Positions 22,408 through 34,800 of a DNA stretch of 64,000 nt are shown piece after piece. A model generated the notes under the pieces. That model did no database searches. It had not been told where the DNA came from and was given only the letters and a program-made list of their open reading frames with translations. The stretch covers positions 9,372 through 73,371 of the forward strand of contig JAAPAO010000029.1 in assembly GCA_013115145.1 (NCBI GenBank), read 5' to 3'. This stretch comes from Perkinsus chesapeaki. Taxonomy: Eukaryota; Perkinsozoa; Perkinsida; Perkinsidae. Made by a program: the position numbers and the translations under genes. Numbering within the stretch: position 1 is the first letter of the stretch; each line of letters starts with the position of its first letter.

Positions 22408-23793
22408 TCACCTATTAACAGTGCCCTCCGCTCCACACGATAATATTGTCCCCAATCGGCTGCTCCATGCTAGACCGCTCATAACGTATATATGTCCTTG
22501 GACCCTACACCGCCGATCCATACCGTCTTCGCTCCAGATACTCATACCATCTCTATTGGCAATCGCAATGCTATTCAAACCATCCAACACACAGGCCACA
22601 GAATGCCCGACATGAGGGAATCTCGTAAAGGAGAGTTTGCTACCGTCCGTTGCATTATACCGATGAATTCCCAAGTCCGCCATCACATACACAACACCAC
22701 TGTCCCAGCTCACAGGTGGTAAGATATCATGAACCCTCCCCAACTGGGAGCTCTTGCCATGCCTCCGCTTGACACTGGTTTGCAGGCCTCCACCGATAAG
22801 TGTCCGGCCCGGCGAGAATGTGATGGGCCTATATTTACCCGACATGAGTTTAACCCCCAAGCTTACAGGCGAGTAAAACCTGAGTGGTCGAGCCGGCTCA
22901 TTAACTCGACCTTCCGCTCTCAAATTTCGCCCGATCCGTTTCTTCGGCCGCTTCCCATCTGATTGCCCACTGGACACTACCTGGGGTCTGGTCCGTCCCT
23001 GCCGTTCGTGATTGATAACATAACGCCAGACTGCTTCCTCATGTTGATCAACAGATGGCCTCTTAGTTCCCCTAGGGCCTTTTACGCCTCCACCAGCCAG
23101 CGGCGTCATTCCGCTCATCGGTTGACTGCGGCCGAATTCCAGCAAGGGAGTCTTGTGGACCAGTCGTATGTCCCACAGCAGAACTTCGCCTCTTCGACTG
23201 CCGCCAACGATATGATATTCATCGATGAACTGCAGTCCAGTACAGCTGCCTTCCATTCCCAGGAACGGCTCTCCAACGGAACTACGTCGACGAATGTCGA
23301 AGATCTCCAACCCGCCTTGCTCAAGGCCCGCGGCAACCAGAGGACTGGAAAATGCAGGGCAAACAGCGAAGGCTGAAGTTTCGGAAACTGTCTGGAAGCG
23401 TTTGACTTTGCGAGCCTGCTCTGTGGTGCAATCGTAGACCTCAACAGACCTGTCCCGGGCACCGCAAGCGACATGACTCGCCAAGAATTTGATGCATGCA
23501 AAGCCCATAAAATTTCGGCGTAGTGATGACGTGTCCTCGCGCAACCTGACCGGCTCTTCGGGCAGGTCCTCGTGGAGTCGGTGCAGAAAAACAGCGCCTC
23601 TTCGACAGGCTACAGCCAGGAGATCCTGCGTGAAGGGATTAACAGCTATGGCAGATATGGCATCATTAGTGACTAGAAGCTCCTGCTCTGGACGATGACC
23701 GCTGGTTAAAGCATTTAGGAGATTATTACGGTATGAGACGGGGAAGGCAGTTGATAGGCCTACTTGACGGGCCTTGTGGTAGTGATAGGCCAT
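22408..23793 (-). CDS. WD40-repeat protein
   Basis: A 461-codon open frame, long for this window, starting MAYHYHKARQVGLST. WD40-type blades are visible: AISAIAVNPFTQDLLAVACR, FACIKFLASHVACGARDRSV followed by EVYD, LVAAGLEQGGLEIFDIRRR (residues about 155-173), and YHIVGGSRRGEVLLWDIRL (about 195-213, the clearest WD end). A basic linker (about 240-300, with KRPKKRIGRNLRAEGR, possibly nuclear-localising) separates these from a second set ending GMSIWSEDGM and LGTILSCGAEGTVNR. Such proteins are scaffolds, often in ribosome biogenesis or as CUL4-DCAF adaptors; I cannot assign the subfamily. The C-terminus may continue into the exons at 21752-22376, because an in-frame AG|GTGATA donor overlaps the stop. 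Confidence 0.7.
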   Translation of the reverse strand: MAYHYHKARQVGLSTAFPVSYRNNLLNALTSGHRPEQELLVTNDAISAIAVNPFTQDLLAVACRRGAVFLHRLHEDLPEEPVRLREDTSSLRRNFMGFACIKFLASHVACGARDRSVEVYDCTTEQARKVKRFQTVSETSAFAVCPAFSSPLVAAGLEQGGLEIFDIRRRSSVGEPFLGMEGSCTGLQFIDEYHIVGGSRRGEVLLWDIRLVHKTPLLEFGRSQPMSGMTPLAGGGVKGPRGTKRPSVDQHEEAVWRYVINHERQGRTRPQVVSSGQSDGKRPKKRIGRNLRAEGRVNEPARPLRFYSPVSLGVKLMSGKYRPITFSPGRTLIGGGLQTSVKRRHGKSSQLGRVHDILPPVSWDSGVVYVMADLGIHRYNATDGSKLSFTRFPHVGHSVACVLDGLNSIAIANRDGMSIWSEDGMDRRCRVQGHIYVMSGLAWSSRLGTILSCGAEGTVNR

Positions 23794-25697
23794 CGAATAA
23801 CATTGTAAACTGCATGAGAATTGGACTAAGCACGGATGTTGTCTTCAAAGCAAATTGCTCGAAGGCACTCTATTATATAATATACGTATATGTTCAAGTT
23901 AAATGGGCAATGAACACTATTTCTAATATGTCGACACACCACTTCATATGGTAGAGATATTACTCGATAAAACGTATATTCGTAACGATTCGCGAATCGT
24001 TACGTTGCCTGACTACACTAGTGAATTATACCATGTTAACTGACGCATCGCATCCACTGCATATATCTAGAAATGCTATTTAGAATATCATTTTGAAACT
24101 CTCACCTTACGTACGAGTAGTACGTGAATACGAGTCCGCAGCGGAACTTCCGCTGCATCACCCACATTAGAATTCACCAATGCCAGGGGTTGGCAACCCC
24201 GGCTTGGTAGAGCAGACTTGTATGTATCACACCTACGGGTTAACGGTGGGAGTGCTGGCTACACTCCCTCGCTGTTTGATCTCGTAATGCTTGCCTCACT
24301 GCCGTGAGTCACCGCTGAACAATCTTGTCAATGCCTAATGAAGTCGAAGTTTGGTCAAAACCTGACCGTCAGGTCGACGACGTCGATTCCGAATGCAGCC
24401 GGTCTGGCAACCAAGTTGACAGCGCCAAACCTGTCCCGAGCTTCCAGAGTATTTTCACGAGCAGTGGTTACACGATGAGGTCTACTGATATCCAGACATT
24501 CATTTGTCTATGTAAGGCCTAGCATTTAACCAAGCAATATTACCTGCGTTTGCCACACTCTCTAGATTACTTGAACGCATAGAGGAGGGTCATCAATTGA
24601 TGGCATAAATTTGATGCTAAACAAGCTAAGCGCAATAGCCAAGACTCAACTGAGTAACTCAGTCTGAGTTGAGTCGACTTTACCACACGCGATCGGCGTT
24701 CCCAATCCCTATACCTGGCAATGCCAGGCCGTCATCCACGAAGGCATCGAAGGACGCTGTCGTCGACGTTCCACATCCACGTGGGTTCTACGGAAGACAG
24801 TCCTCTAAGGACTGAGTCCAGCGCCTAGCACCGTGGTAGCAGCACGTCCAAGACATCCAGGTGAATGATCGCAGTCCCATCCCAACTGTAGAGTCTACCG
24901 TCGGTAGATTACCGAGTAGACGCTCTCTGTTTCAAAATCGTGCTACGATTTTCGATTCTCGTAGCACTGGGGATAAGGTAAACATGTCCGGCTTAGGAAG
25001 AACCCAATGTGCCGATTTTCGCCGAGGAATTCACTAGCAGGGAAACTAGCGGAGCCCATTCGAGGCGGTGAAACCAATTTTGACCCGGGAACTTTCTAAA
25101 AAGTTGATAATATCCACTGAGCACACCCCGCAACGAGGGCGCTTCGACTCGCAGGCAGAATCGTAGGCTTATTGATAGCCTATGAGGTATAGAGATGGAA
25201 GTTGAACTTCTGAAGCCCTGAACTAAAAGTTGCCAAACTATTGCTGATCCGAGCCCTTCCTCTACGTTTCTGACTGGTCCATCAGGATCAGTGATCCACC
25301 TAAAGTGGACGCAACCATTGCATCAAGTCGAGGCACAACACCAGAGCAATTATGAAGGTGTCACTCAATAGCGCATTCGCAGAATATTAAATCATTTCAC
25401 TCGGAACCTCGTACTAGACGAAATCTGTTGCTAACTCGCACTGGCGACACCGAAACGCAAGACATTGAGAATGAACAACCCATAATAGAACATCATGTGG
25501 GGTAACTTCATCGTGACGGTTCAAGTCGAATGGCGAGAAGCATACAAGGGAATCGTATGGACGGGACGAATATAGTAAATGAGCCCTCACTCTATTCTGC
25601 ATGACTACTCGAAATAGTAGGATATTTATAAAGATATATAAGAAAGTCAGGGTGACCTAAAACAAAAGGACTCCTCGTCATGTGCACGCTGCCTACG
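23794..25697. other. Hairpin-rich spacer, no gene recognised
   Basis: Only short featureless frames (24325-24522 +, 25414-25602 -). Inverted repeats are dense: 23981-24004 (perfect 24-base palindrome), 24137-24155 (gcagcgga/tccgctgc), 24715-24729 (cctggca/tgccagg), about 24643-24676 (gactcaact/agttgagtc, with inner repeats), about 24939-24966 (gtgctacg/cgtagcac) and others. The style matches 8.9-15 kb. Confidence 0.5.
23981..24004. repeat. Perfect 24-base palindrome
   Basis: cgtaacgattcg is followed immediately by its exact complement cgaatcgttacg, with no loop bases. Confidence 0.95.
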
Positions 25698-26553
25698 TCA
25701 AAGCCTACCAGAAGTCGAGTTGCCTGGTATCGCAGTGAAGTTATTCTTCTCATAAAGTTTGATAGCACGTTTGTTACTATCCTGCACTTGCAAATACACT
25801 GCTATCGTTTTCGGCCATTTCTCGCGTATCTTGTTAACATAGCGGAATTACTGAATGCTGATGATAGTGTACATGTTGTAATGCTAAGGGTAACATTTTA
25901 GACCCTACTCCTTTACCCTGCCAACCCTCCTTCACATCCACCCACGAGATGTATGCAACATCATCAGTCTCCCTTTTTTCAGGTCTAAAAAACAATTTCG
26001 CAAAATCTGTCCGTGAATTTCCTCGCAAATTTGCCGTAGAAAATGCAGGATATTCGCCGACATATATCAGCGATCATTTGCAAATATGAAACAAATGCAA
26101 GTTGCATGTGGCAAGCTGTATATATTCCAGCCCTGGAACATAACCTTCTAGCGACATAACCTTCTGACATCATTACAGGTTATCTAAAACAGCCTGAGGT
26201 GCAGGTTCATCCCGTGTCGACTCCACTATCGCTTTTACATTCTAAAATGAATCACTGGCAGATCTCGTTGTGATTAATTCACCTACGTCCCAATTTCCGC
26301 CTCCATTAAACACACCGCCGAAAAAACGTTGTGAATCTTTAAGGGTTGAAGGCCAGCCTATTTCCGCAGCGCTGAGGGGTCTGTATTCGAGATACTCGGC
26401 TTTTGGGCCGGTGATAGATACAAGGAATGGCAGCAAACGTTTCCTTAGTCGGGCACGGAAGCGCGATGACCTGGAAGGTGTGGATGTTGATTTTACCGAT
26501 GATTGGTAAGTGAAGTTTATAAGGCAGATAATGAAGAGGAAGGGTACCCTCAT
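25698..26553 (-). CDS. GNAT-family N-acetyltransferase, multi-exon
   Basis: GNAT enzymes move an acetyl group from acetyl-CoA to an amine. On the minus strand, an exon ending at about 25875 reads DDVAYISWVDVKEGWQGKGV then GSKML, the beta4 strand plus the acetyl-CoA-binding Q/RxxGxG/A loop (motif A). The following exon (to stop 25698-25700) reads AVYLQVQDSNKRAIKLYEKN then NFTAI, the typical motif B. A linking exon near 26220-26170 reads RDEPAPQAVLDNL and joins in phase to LPEKRETDD. The N-terminal exon from ATG 26553 starts MRVPFLFIICLINF (hydrophobic, signal- or anchor-like) and continues with basic RFRARLRKRLLPFL and EYLEYRPLSAAEIGWP. Its join to the rest is less certain. Substrate cannot be inferred. 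No related neighbour. Confidence 0.7.
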
Positions 26554-27442
26554 TAATGATAGGTATGACAACTGGTATGATACATTCGATAGCACCCTAG
26601 TAAATGAGGGCTGCTCACAATAGCCCTCACTACCTTGTGAAATGAACGATACTTGCAACGGCGTAGCGTGCGCACGCCCAGTTGATAGATTTCCTACTAC
26701 CTCTGGAAAAACCGTCCACCGAATTCCTGTTTTGGTAATCGGGTCGATTCGAGCGTTATTATACTATGCAGTGCCTAGGGGGCCTCCATGTCTTTAGTAG
26801 GCAACGCTGAGTGATGTGGGTCTCCACTGTTATTACCATTTCTACAATATCCGTTCCCTGCCGTACAGTGGGTCCATGGACGAAGGCTAACGAGTTAAAT
26901 TTGACAATTGCAAATTGATAAATGCAAAATACAAATGCTGTGACTTGTGCAATTGTCCCCACCGTATTATGCGTTGATAACGGCTATCGGATAAGGTCAA
27001 TAATGGAAGAACATCAATATAACTGCTCAATGAGAGTGGGGCTTGCTGACAGCAAGTTTAGAACAAAGTAGACGAACTTCGGCCGCCGACTTCCAGAATG
27101 TCCAGCTGTACCTCGTCTAGCTTCATACTAGTTCTCTCGGGACCAGACTACGCAAATGAATCCCGCCATCGTTAACCACTGTGTTCGATGCGATAAGCGG
27201 ACACCTCAAACGCATGCCCTGCTTATTATAAGTATTGCTACAGCAAACACTATTCTCATTTCTAGACTGTTGCCTACGAGGAATATTACTGGAATTAAAA
27301 CATCCATTATTAACTGAAACTGGCCCAGTCAATTATTAAGAAACATTTCTCCTGTACATCAGTAATACATTTAACCATTCACCGAGAAGTTCCTTACGAA
27401 AACTAACGTTCATCCATCACTCTCTTTAAAGTGTCATTCTTA
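26554..27442. other. Spacer between divergent genes
   Basis: Short minus-strand frames at 26759-26962 and 27123-27332 show no recognisable domain. The stretch should contain promoters for the divergent GNAT (-) and SLC25 (+) genes; no specific element is recognised. Confidence 0.4.
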
Positions 27443-30407
27443 ATGGTAACCCTGCCAGATCAGCTATCCAACTGCGTCAGTGCTGTATCGGCCAGTACAG
27501 CTGGTGGCCTATCTATGCTGGCTACCTACCCCTTAGACCAAATAAAGACCATTTTGCAGGTAACCAAAGATACCATTTCGCTGGGCAGTCTCTTCAGGTC
27601 GACGCTGATTCGATCCTGCCATTACCGAGAGCTCTGCAGCCGCTGGGAACTACTCTGGGAGGGCTTGTGTATCTGAGCTCGACAAATCCTAGGAGACTTT
27701 TAATTGGTATCTTCAAAGATATTTTGCGGTTGATTCGTTGTTGATTGAAAAATAATTTCTTCTAGTAGGTAATGGAAATGTCAGTGGATGACAAGAGACT
27801 GTCATCCAATTGAAATAAATAAATTAAAAGTCGTAATAGATGACATATAATAATATATAAGTTGGTTTAGGCGACGAAAACATTTTCGGATCACTTTTAA
27901 AACAGCCGAGAGTGGATATTTTCAAAGCTAGTTCTTCCAGGTGCATCGGCGTCAACAGAGACTGTTATGATATCCAATTTTATATATTATTATCTTTTAA
28001 AAGGAACTGACTCAAAGCTGTCAAATGTTGTTGCTGTAAGTTGGATATCTTTCATTTCAAATACCCTATTCGATGGGCTAGAACGACTAATGCATAAATT
28101 CCTAACAAAATTTACATTAGTTCTTTAAACATAATAATTTCGTATTATATCTTCACATTGGGAGCAATGTTTGACCGTTCAGAGTCACATTTGTGCGAGG
28201 CAGGATAGATCACCGATTGTTCGTATCAACTTTATTCGTTTTTAGACACCATACGTTTAGCCTCCTTGAATAAACCGATTTAGAAACTCAGTTCAGTCGA
28301 TTCCAGAGCTGCTTTTTTCACGTTAAACGCGATTATGAATCCCAGAATGGATTTTATGAACAGGACAAATTAATTTTCATCTTCTTCCTTATCAGGCCCG
28401 TAATGGCAGCATTAATCCAATAGTATCAGCGTTGGTCTCCAGTACCAGTAGGCTTGCTTCCCCCTTCCCCCTCAGTACCTTCCTCAGTTGCCGGCTGCCT
28501 CAATGTTATTGTTACCGAACCTTTATGGCGAGCAAGCACCATCGTTAAATTGAGAACATCTGACAGTTCGACTGGAACTCAAAGTGTACTTGTGGAGACT
28601 ATAAGACTTATCAAAAAAGAAGTAGCGGCGAATCGCGGGAGAGTCGGCATGGATTTGTTGATAGGGTTTCAGTCGAAGCTTGAACGGTCTGGGGGCGAGC
28701 TTGTTGTTGGTTTCAAACCCGGTCATCCAGTACATGGTCCAGGTGGCACTGCGCGATGCAGTAGTTGGCGGAAGAAGGAAAAACAGTAATCAAGGGAGAG
28801 TGGGGAGTAACAGTGATTGTGATTTATAAATGAATTACCCATTGTACAGTATTTCAAGTTTGTAAGTCTCCGGTACGCTGTTGTTGGATATAAGATGGTG
28901 AACGATGGCATCGTTACGATGCTCATATTATATAAGTTATAATGTAAAGTTAATATATAGTGGCACTGTATATAAGTTATATACGTCGAGCAATATATTC
29001 TAAGCAACCTCAGAGGGGGTCTCAGTATTCGCTATAAGGAGTGTAATGGGGAATTTGTGAATACCGTAATATGTTTGGGGCGCCTATGGTTGCTTGGACA
29101 CTCAGTACGACAAGGCTTAGATCAGGGGATATAGGCTGGTAGTGGGTTGTTATAATAGACGTGTGTTAGGTATAAGTATGTATACATATAAAGTAATACG
29201 TATAAAGATACAAATATATGCATACATACGCATAATACATGTTTACGTGATGTATACTTTACTTGTGATGGCTATTATACTTATTAAATATAATAGTAGT
29301 ACTCCTGTATTAGTATACATTGTACATGTCATACACTGTATATAAGTATGGATACTGAATAATATATAGTAACAGATATGATATGAGTCTAGAATAATAG
29401 ATAGGTTGTATGGTATATAAATTATATAATTAATTATATATAGTATGATCAAGCTATCATATATTCTGGGACATCACCAAGTATCATCATCCACCGGAGA
29501 GAGGAATGAGTTTGGGATTTCCTTTAGAACGGCATATTTTACCGTTGTATGTCCGCATTTAAAGCATTTGCGCATTTCTGTTAGTCTTGACAGCGAAAGA
29601 AGCTTTTTTAATCGGAGCGATCGCTAAGGCGGTTGCCACGTGGATGACATATCCGTTACAAGTGGTTCAGAGTCGACTGAGGGCAGCAGTTAGAGAGGAT
29701 ACAGGGAAGAAGAGTGGTACTAAGGGCTAATCAAGTATCCTCGCAGAGCTTCCTTTTCTGCAGAATAAGAGAGATTTTTTCTGAGGAAAACTGTCCATCC
29801 GAAAGTAGCCGAATTGTTAGCCAGGGAGGGAAGTGTTAATGGTATTGCAAAGAATAGGAAATGATAAAATATATTGTGTAAAATTTTCTGGTATACCTCC
29901 GCACTTGGAGTCTATCTTAATGTGCCTGGTTGAGGAGGAAAACGCATATGTGAATGAAGTAGACTAAGGAGACTGTAACTGATACATTATATGATATATT
30001 GCGGTCCATTGTGGTCCATTGAAGTAGAATGTGAACTATTAAGTATTGCTATTAACAGTTATTTCTCCTCCGATGATTAATCGATTTAGGAATTGAATAA
30101 TTTCAATATTTTTGTTCACAATTGCTGCGGCGAGTTGTTTTTAACTAACATTATTGTTTGTGCTGCAGGCTGCTCCTCATCGCTGGTAATCGACTCTATC
30201 CGTGAAGTAGTCCGAGTGAATGGTATTTCTGGATTGTATTCTGGTGTTGGTGCTAAGCTGACACAGACGGTGGCCAATGCAGCATTAATGTAGTAAAGAA
30301 AGAAGGCGGATAGACATAGTTTATTATCAATCTCACGGGTGGCGAATTTGTACGAAATAGTGGGACAAATCCATATCATCCTTGGCAATGCTCTCTGCAC
30401 GTATTGA
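27443..30407 (+). CDS. SLC25-family carrier, resembling the peroxisomal nucleotide carrier (SLC25A17/PMP34)
   Basis: Mitochondrial-carrier-fold transporters have three repeats of two membrane helices, each with PX(D/E)XX(K/R). Exon 1 (27443-27559) reads SASTAGGLSMLATYPLDQIK with the signature PLDQIK of repeat 1. An exon near 27625-27700 reads ALQPLGTTLGGLVYLSS, the even helix. About 28450-28615 reads SVAGCLNVIVTEPLWRASTI then VKLR, repeat 2 (P-L-W variant typical of the peroxisomal subgroup). About 29585-29725 reads AFLIGAIAKAVATWMTYPLQ then VVQSRLR, repeat 3. About 30170-30294 reads VNGISGLYSGVGAKLTQTV then ANAAL. A phase-consistent last exon (about 30327-30407) ends ILGNALCTY. Introns are long and AT-rich (one above 600 bases). 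The EPLWR and YPLQVVQSR forms fit the ATP/CoA/NAD carriers of peroxisomes better than mitochondrial ADP/ATP carriers. Subgroup is inference. Confidence 0.8.
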
Positions 30408-31889
30408 GGTACCTCTTAATCAGAAGCATTGATTTTGCATTTTACTCTGGGAGCACATTCCTGTACGGAAGTAGGGGGCATTGTGGAGCGCAAGTATAAG
30501 TGATTGAACATATTGAGTATTTTGTTATGGTTCTCCGGAGGTATCGCTTCATTGAGGGACTATATGTTTATTCGCGGAATTAGTGCGAGCTGTCCTTTCT
30601 GACTCTCCTTGTGGAGGACATTCCTACGACGATAGATGACTTGACTTACTTAATATTGATAACTTGGTCATGAATGTATAAATCAGAAGTCGTTCACCTT
30701 CACACTAGTGTGCTCCTTGGAAGGTGAAAAGTGTCCCCGATACGGAGGAGATCTTGGTAGAAATGATGATCCTGGGCTGAAATGGAATGCATTCCTTCTG
30801 GGCCCCGCGTGTGATGTTCCTTTACCCCGGCTTTAAGGTACCTCTTTATGGAGGGTATCGACGCTAAGCTTCGGTCGGCTGTTATTCATTGGTATATTAA
30901 ATGGCTTGACAGTGGGAGGCGACGGAAGAGCTCTGCATGATCGAAAGTTTTTACGTTTTTATTTCGATATTGAACGTCTCGTGTTGAAGTCGGCCAGACT
31001 TGGTGGTTTTTCGTGGATGGCAGGGGGTGGGGTGGAAGGATGTCGGAAGGGGAGCTGGCGAGAGGAGTGGTAGTGAAGTAGATGGGAACTGCAACGAGTT
31101 TGGTCAGGATCATGAAATTCGGAGAAGCCTTTTTCGGTCCTCCTTGTTGGGATGTTATCTCCGAAAAGCTTGGGAGGGTTGTGTTGAAACGTATTTGGGT
31201 AAAAACCGGAAAGATTCTCGGAATGACAAGCAGAAGGCGATACTAGCGTTGTTGAGTGCTTCAAATAACAAGTATCCACGCACATCTCTCATTGCGAATT
31301 TTATTGTGAAAATTTCTCCGACCATGTGAAATCGTTCGATTAATCGTCGGTGTTGGAAGGCGTGCATGTCCTGGCCCAGTTTGTTTGTGATGAAGTTTCC
31401 GACCAAGTCATTTGATTCATACTTGAGCGGTCTGCTATGGAGGGTCCTATCGGGGGAGAATGTTGGCGCTAGAAAAATCCTAAAACTGCATCGCTCCGCT
31501 AATAACTGATTGAATTTACAGACTTTCGTGGCTGCGGACGGCGGTGAAGGTTCGTTGAGTCGGAGTAAATTCAAGGGGGGGGCATCACTGTGCTTTTGTA
31601 GCAATCGCCACTGGTGAGCATTCGTAGTGGTCTCTTCAACTTTTTACTGACCGTATCTGAATGGTCATGCTGAGCTCACTGCTGAGGGAGAGTACTAGAC
31701 AGACATGACTTCTGTTCTATCAAAAGAAATATTTTTCCATAGCATCAAGAGAGGTGATTGAGTTCCTCCTCCCGGAGGCGTGTGTTTGTGATTCACTGTT
31801 GTTAGTGTTTGCCTTTCCACGATCCATTACTCCTCCCAACAAAGGGGTACTTGGATTGTTGCTGCTGCTGCTGTTGTCTTGCTATACTA
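30408..31889. other. No confident gene; one long minus-strand frame
   Basis: Both strands carry overlapping open frames at 30886-31604. The longest is 31155-31604 (-), 150 codons, with NFITNKLGQDMHAFQHRR; a plus-strand frame covers 31000-31329. Neither has recognisable features or a partner exon, so I leave the stretch unassigned. Confidence 0.3.
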
Positions 31890-34800
31890 ATGGCGTTATT
31901 GGATTATATTCATTTGAATGACCCAGTTATGTGGGCATGCTTTGGTATATCATTTATAGTAGTAGTGGCGGTTACGATATTATTGTTATACCCACGGAAA
32001 GCAGCGCAACCGAAGGTAAGGGGAGGACGACAGAGGGTTAATAGTAGTAATTGTTATAAAGCATATATTAATAGTAATTGTTATAAAGTATATATTAATA
32101 GTAATTGTTATAAAGTATATATTGATAGTAATTGTTATAAAGCATATATTGATAGTAATTGTTATAAAGCATATATTGATAGTAATTGTTATAAAGTATA
32201 TATTAATAGTAATTGTTATAAAGCATATATTAATAGTAATTGTTATAAAGTATATATTAATAGTAATTGTTATAAAGTCTTCCTCACTACACACGGGAAG
32301 TGGCGGGGAGAAATAAATCTTTGTTTGTCTACTACGGAGGAAGTCCGACAGATTATCAAAATGAACCTTATCTTCTGTGCATTCGAGAACCCTCTTTTTG
32401 TCAGCGGATGTTATTGTCACCATTTGACCTAGCACAAGCCTACGTCCCCGAATCCAAGTCATCATCGGCCACGGCGGCGGCTTTGCCAAAGGTAACCTAT
32501 TTGGTATCTTTAAGGTTGATTTGCCTATCAGGATTTTCGGCTCCTTGTGATTTGTAATCCTGTTTCTGGTAGTGGACTCGGACGGAGAGTCTATGATAAG
32601 ATTGTTAAGGTGAGGAGGGCAGATATTCTTTACAGTGCGATTGTGGGGGAATGCAGGATTGTAAGTATCTAGGTTGAGCGTGCATCTTGTAGGAGATGGG
32701 CGTTTACGATTATGGCTATAGAAAATAAGTTACCTAAAGTGTTGATTAATTAGTTCAACTGTGATAGAAATGTATTATATGGCAATGTGAGGGTAACACT
32801 ATATACACTAGACTGGTTGTTGAAATGAGGCACCCGAATGGCCGACATAAAATTAAGTTAGTAGTCGGGCCGAGCGCCGTCTTAAACGTCATCCGCTGTC
32901 GAGTAACTCGGGAATGAGTAAAGTTTGAGACGGCGTGACATGCATATTCTGGATCCTCGTAATTCTCTACCGAAAAGTGTAATTATTTTTTGTAAGAATT
33001 TTCGTGCCTTAGCCGCACCAAAACATGCCCATGATAGTTATCTCTGGAAAGTTCAGAGATGTAGCTGTTTTTTATAATTTATAATTACCGTGACATTTTA
33101 TTGGTGGCCAATGTTTGTCACTAAACTGCCTTAAGTTGTGCTGAGCATTCTATTAATCCTTTTCGAGTAATGCCAGAACCTCTTCAACTACACCCTTGGA
33201 AGACGAGTGTGCTCTGAATAACCTTTTTGTATTTCCATACTAAACCCTCTGAATAACTCCCCCTGGACAATAACCGCCGTTTGTCATAAATTCATCATCA
33301 ATGACCAGTGACCACTGACCAGTGGTCACTGGCACTGAATACAACGCACTAAATGAATACGTTGGTAGTTGTTGAGATAGTTTGTAAGAACGGATGTCTT
33401 ATGTAGATGGGCAAACTATATTGCAACATTCATATCCATTGAGCCTCAATGATTGAGGTCAGGGGATCAGGTTGCCATAACTTTGTCTTTTAATAGTATA
33501 TGGCTACATTAGCTCCTCTTCACTTGTTGCTGTTTAATTAATACAATTAATTTCTATATTATTACTGTTAATAAAATTATTATAATAATATATGTAATTA
33601 GTTATCTTGTTACGATGTTGTAGAGTACAAGAACGATAATTAAATATTAACAAAACCAGAATTATATTTTGCTCAGAGCAGAATATTTTCGAAATGATGG
33701 TAGTATCCCCTTTTTATCAGGTTATGTTGGACCGGAGTGAGACGCCGTACGAGGTCATTTTCACCGAGCATCCGGGGCATGCTTACGACCTCGGGGCAGA
33801 CCTCGAGATTGATTTGTGAGTCAATAACGACTATTAAATAACCGTTTAATTTGGTGTGTATATTTCAATGACTTAATATAGTTAATATCAACTCAGTATA
33901 ATTAAGTTAATAAATTTATTTATAACTCTTATTATCATCGCCACCTTTTTCCCTTATTATTATATCTCCCTTTTACCCTTATTATTATATCTCCCTTTTA
34001 CCCTTATTATTATCTCTCCCTTTTACCCTTACTATTATATCTCTCTTTTGCCCTTATTATTAATATATCTCTATAAGGTACTCAGCAATCGCTGTTGTAG
34101 GAGGTGACTGTCTTCTCCACGAATTGCTGCAGGGGATGTAAGGATGGCTGCGCATGCGTGCATACCGTATTTTCCTCCCTTCATAGGTATAGCTCATCGA
34201 AAACTCTGTCAACACTCAAGCTGTTACTATCGCGATTACCATTGGCGATCATTCCGGCTGGAGCGAAGTAACAGGAAACCTGCAAAACAGGAATCGCTTC
34301 GCTCCGCGTGATCTCTCTTAAGTAGACTAAGTCTGAGTACTTTACGAGAATTATGAATCTTAATCAGTACGCGGTCGTCTAATAGCTTTGGCGACCAAAT
34401 TTCAGGATACTTCGCAGAACTCCTGTCCGCTTGCACATTTCCCAGCGGTCTCTCTCTCTCTCGGTATAAAGGATAAACTGAGGAAATACGGCAAGGCTGT
34501 GCCCAATGATTCTTAGCAAACTCCGCGTTCATGTGATATCCACGACTACTTCGCTACGTAGGATGCTGGCAGTTGAAGAATTTCGATTGTGGACCTCTGT
34601 ATCGATCGACTCCTATTTTAGTGATGGCCTCGCAAATAGCTTGGGTATGCCGAACGCCTACTTGGCATGCAAAAGGATGCTGGACGCCATATATACCGGT
34701 CAATACAGGTTGGTAGAGAGGGTGCTTTGCCTTGTGTTTCATTGTTATTGTTATTGGTATGTCTTTTTTATAATAACGTACCAATGTTAAATATTATATT

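Noticed and set aside
22963-23501. Open frames of 70-137 codons opposite the WD40 gene (both 22963-23376 + and 23115-23501 -)
   Set aside because: They are shadows of the long WD40 frame, which has recognisable blades; the shadows have none.
31000-31604. A gene on one or the other strand (149 codons minus, 109 codons plus)
   Set aside because: Frames on both strands overlap and neither shows a motif or clear exon borders, so I could not choose.
32040-32276. CRISPR array
   Set aside because: The repeats are directly adjacent without spacers, and the genome is eukaryotic.
31809-32432. A 207-codon plus-strand frame with nine NSNCYK-type repeats as a repeat protein
   Set aside because: Phase-consistent exons 31890-32015 and 32405-32491 of the lipid kinase show that the repeat lies in a GT-AG intron; the frame is open only because the unit is 27 bases long.
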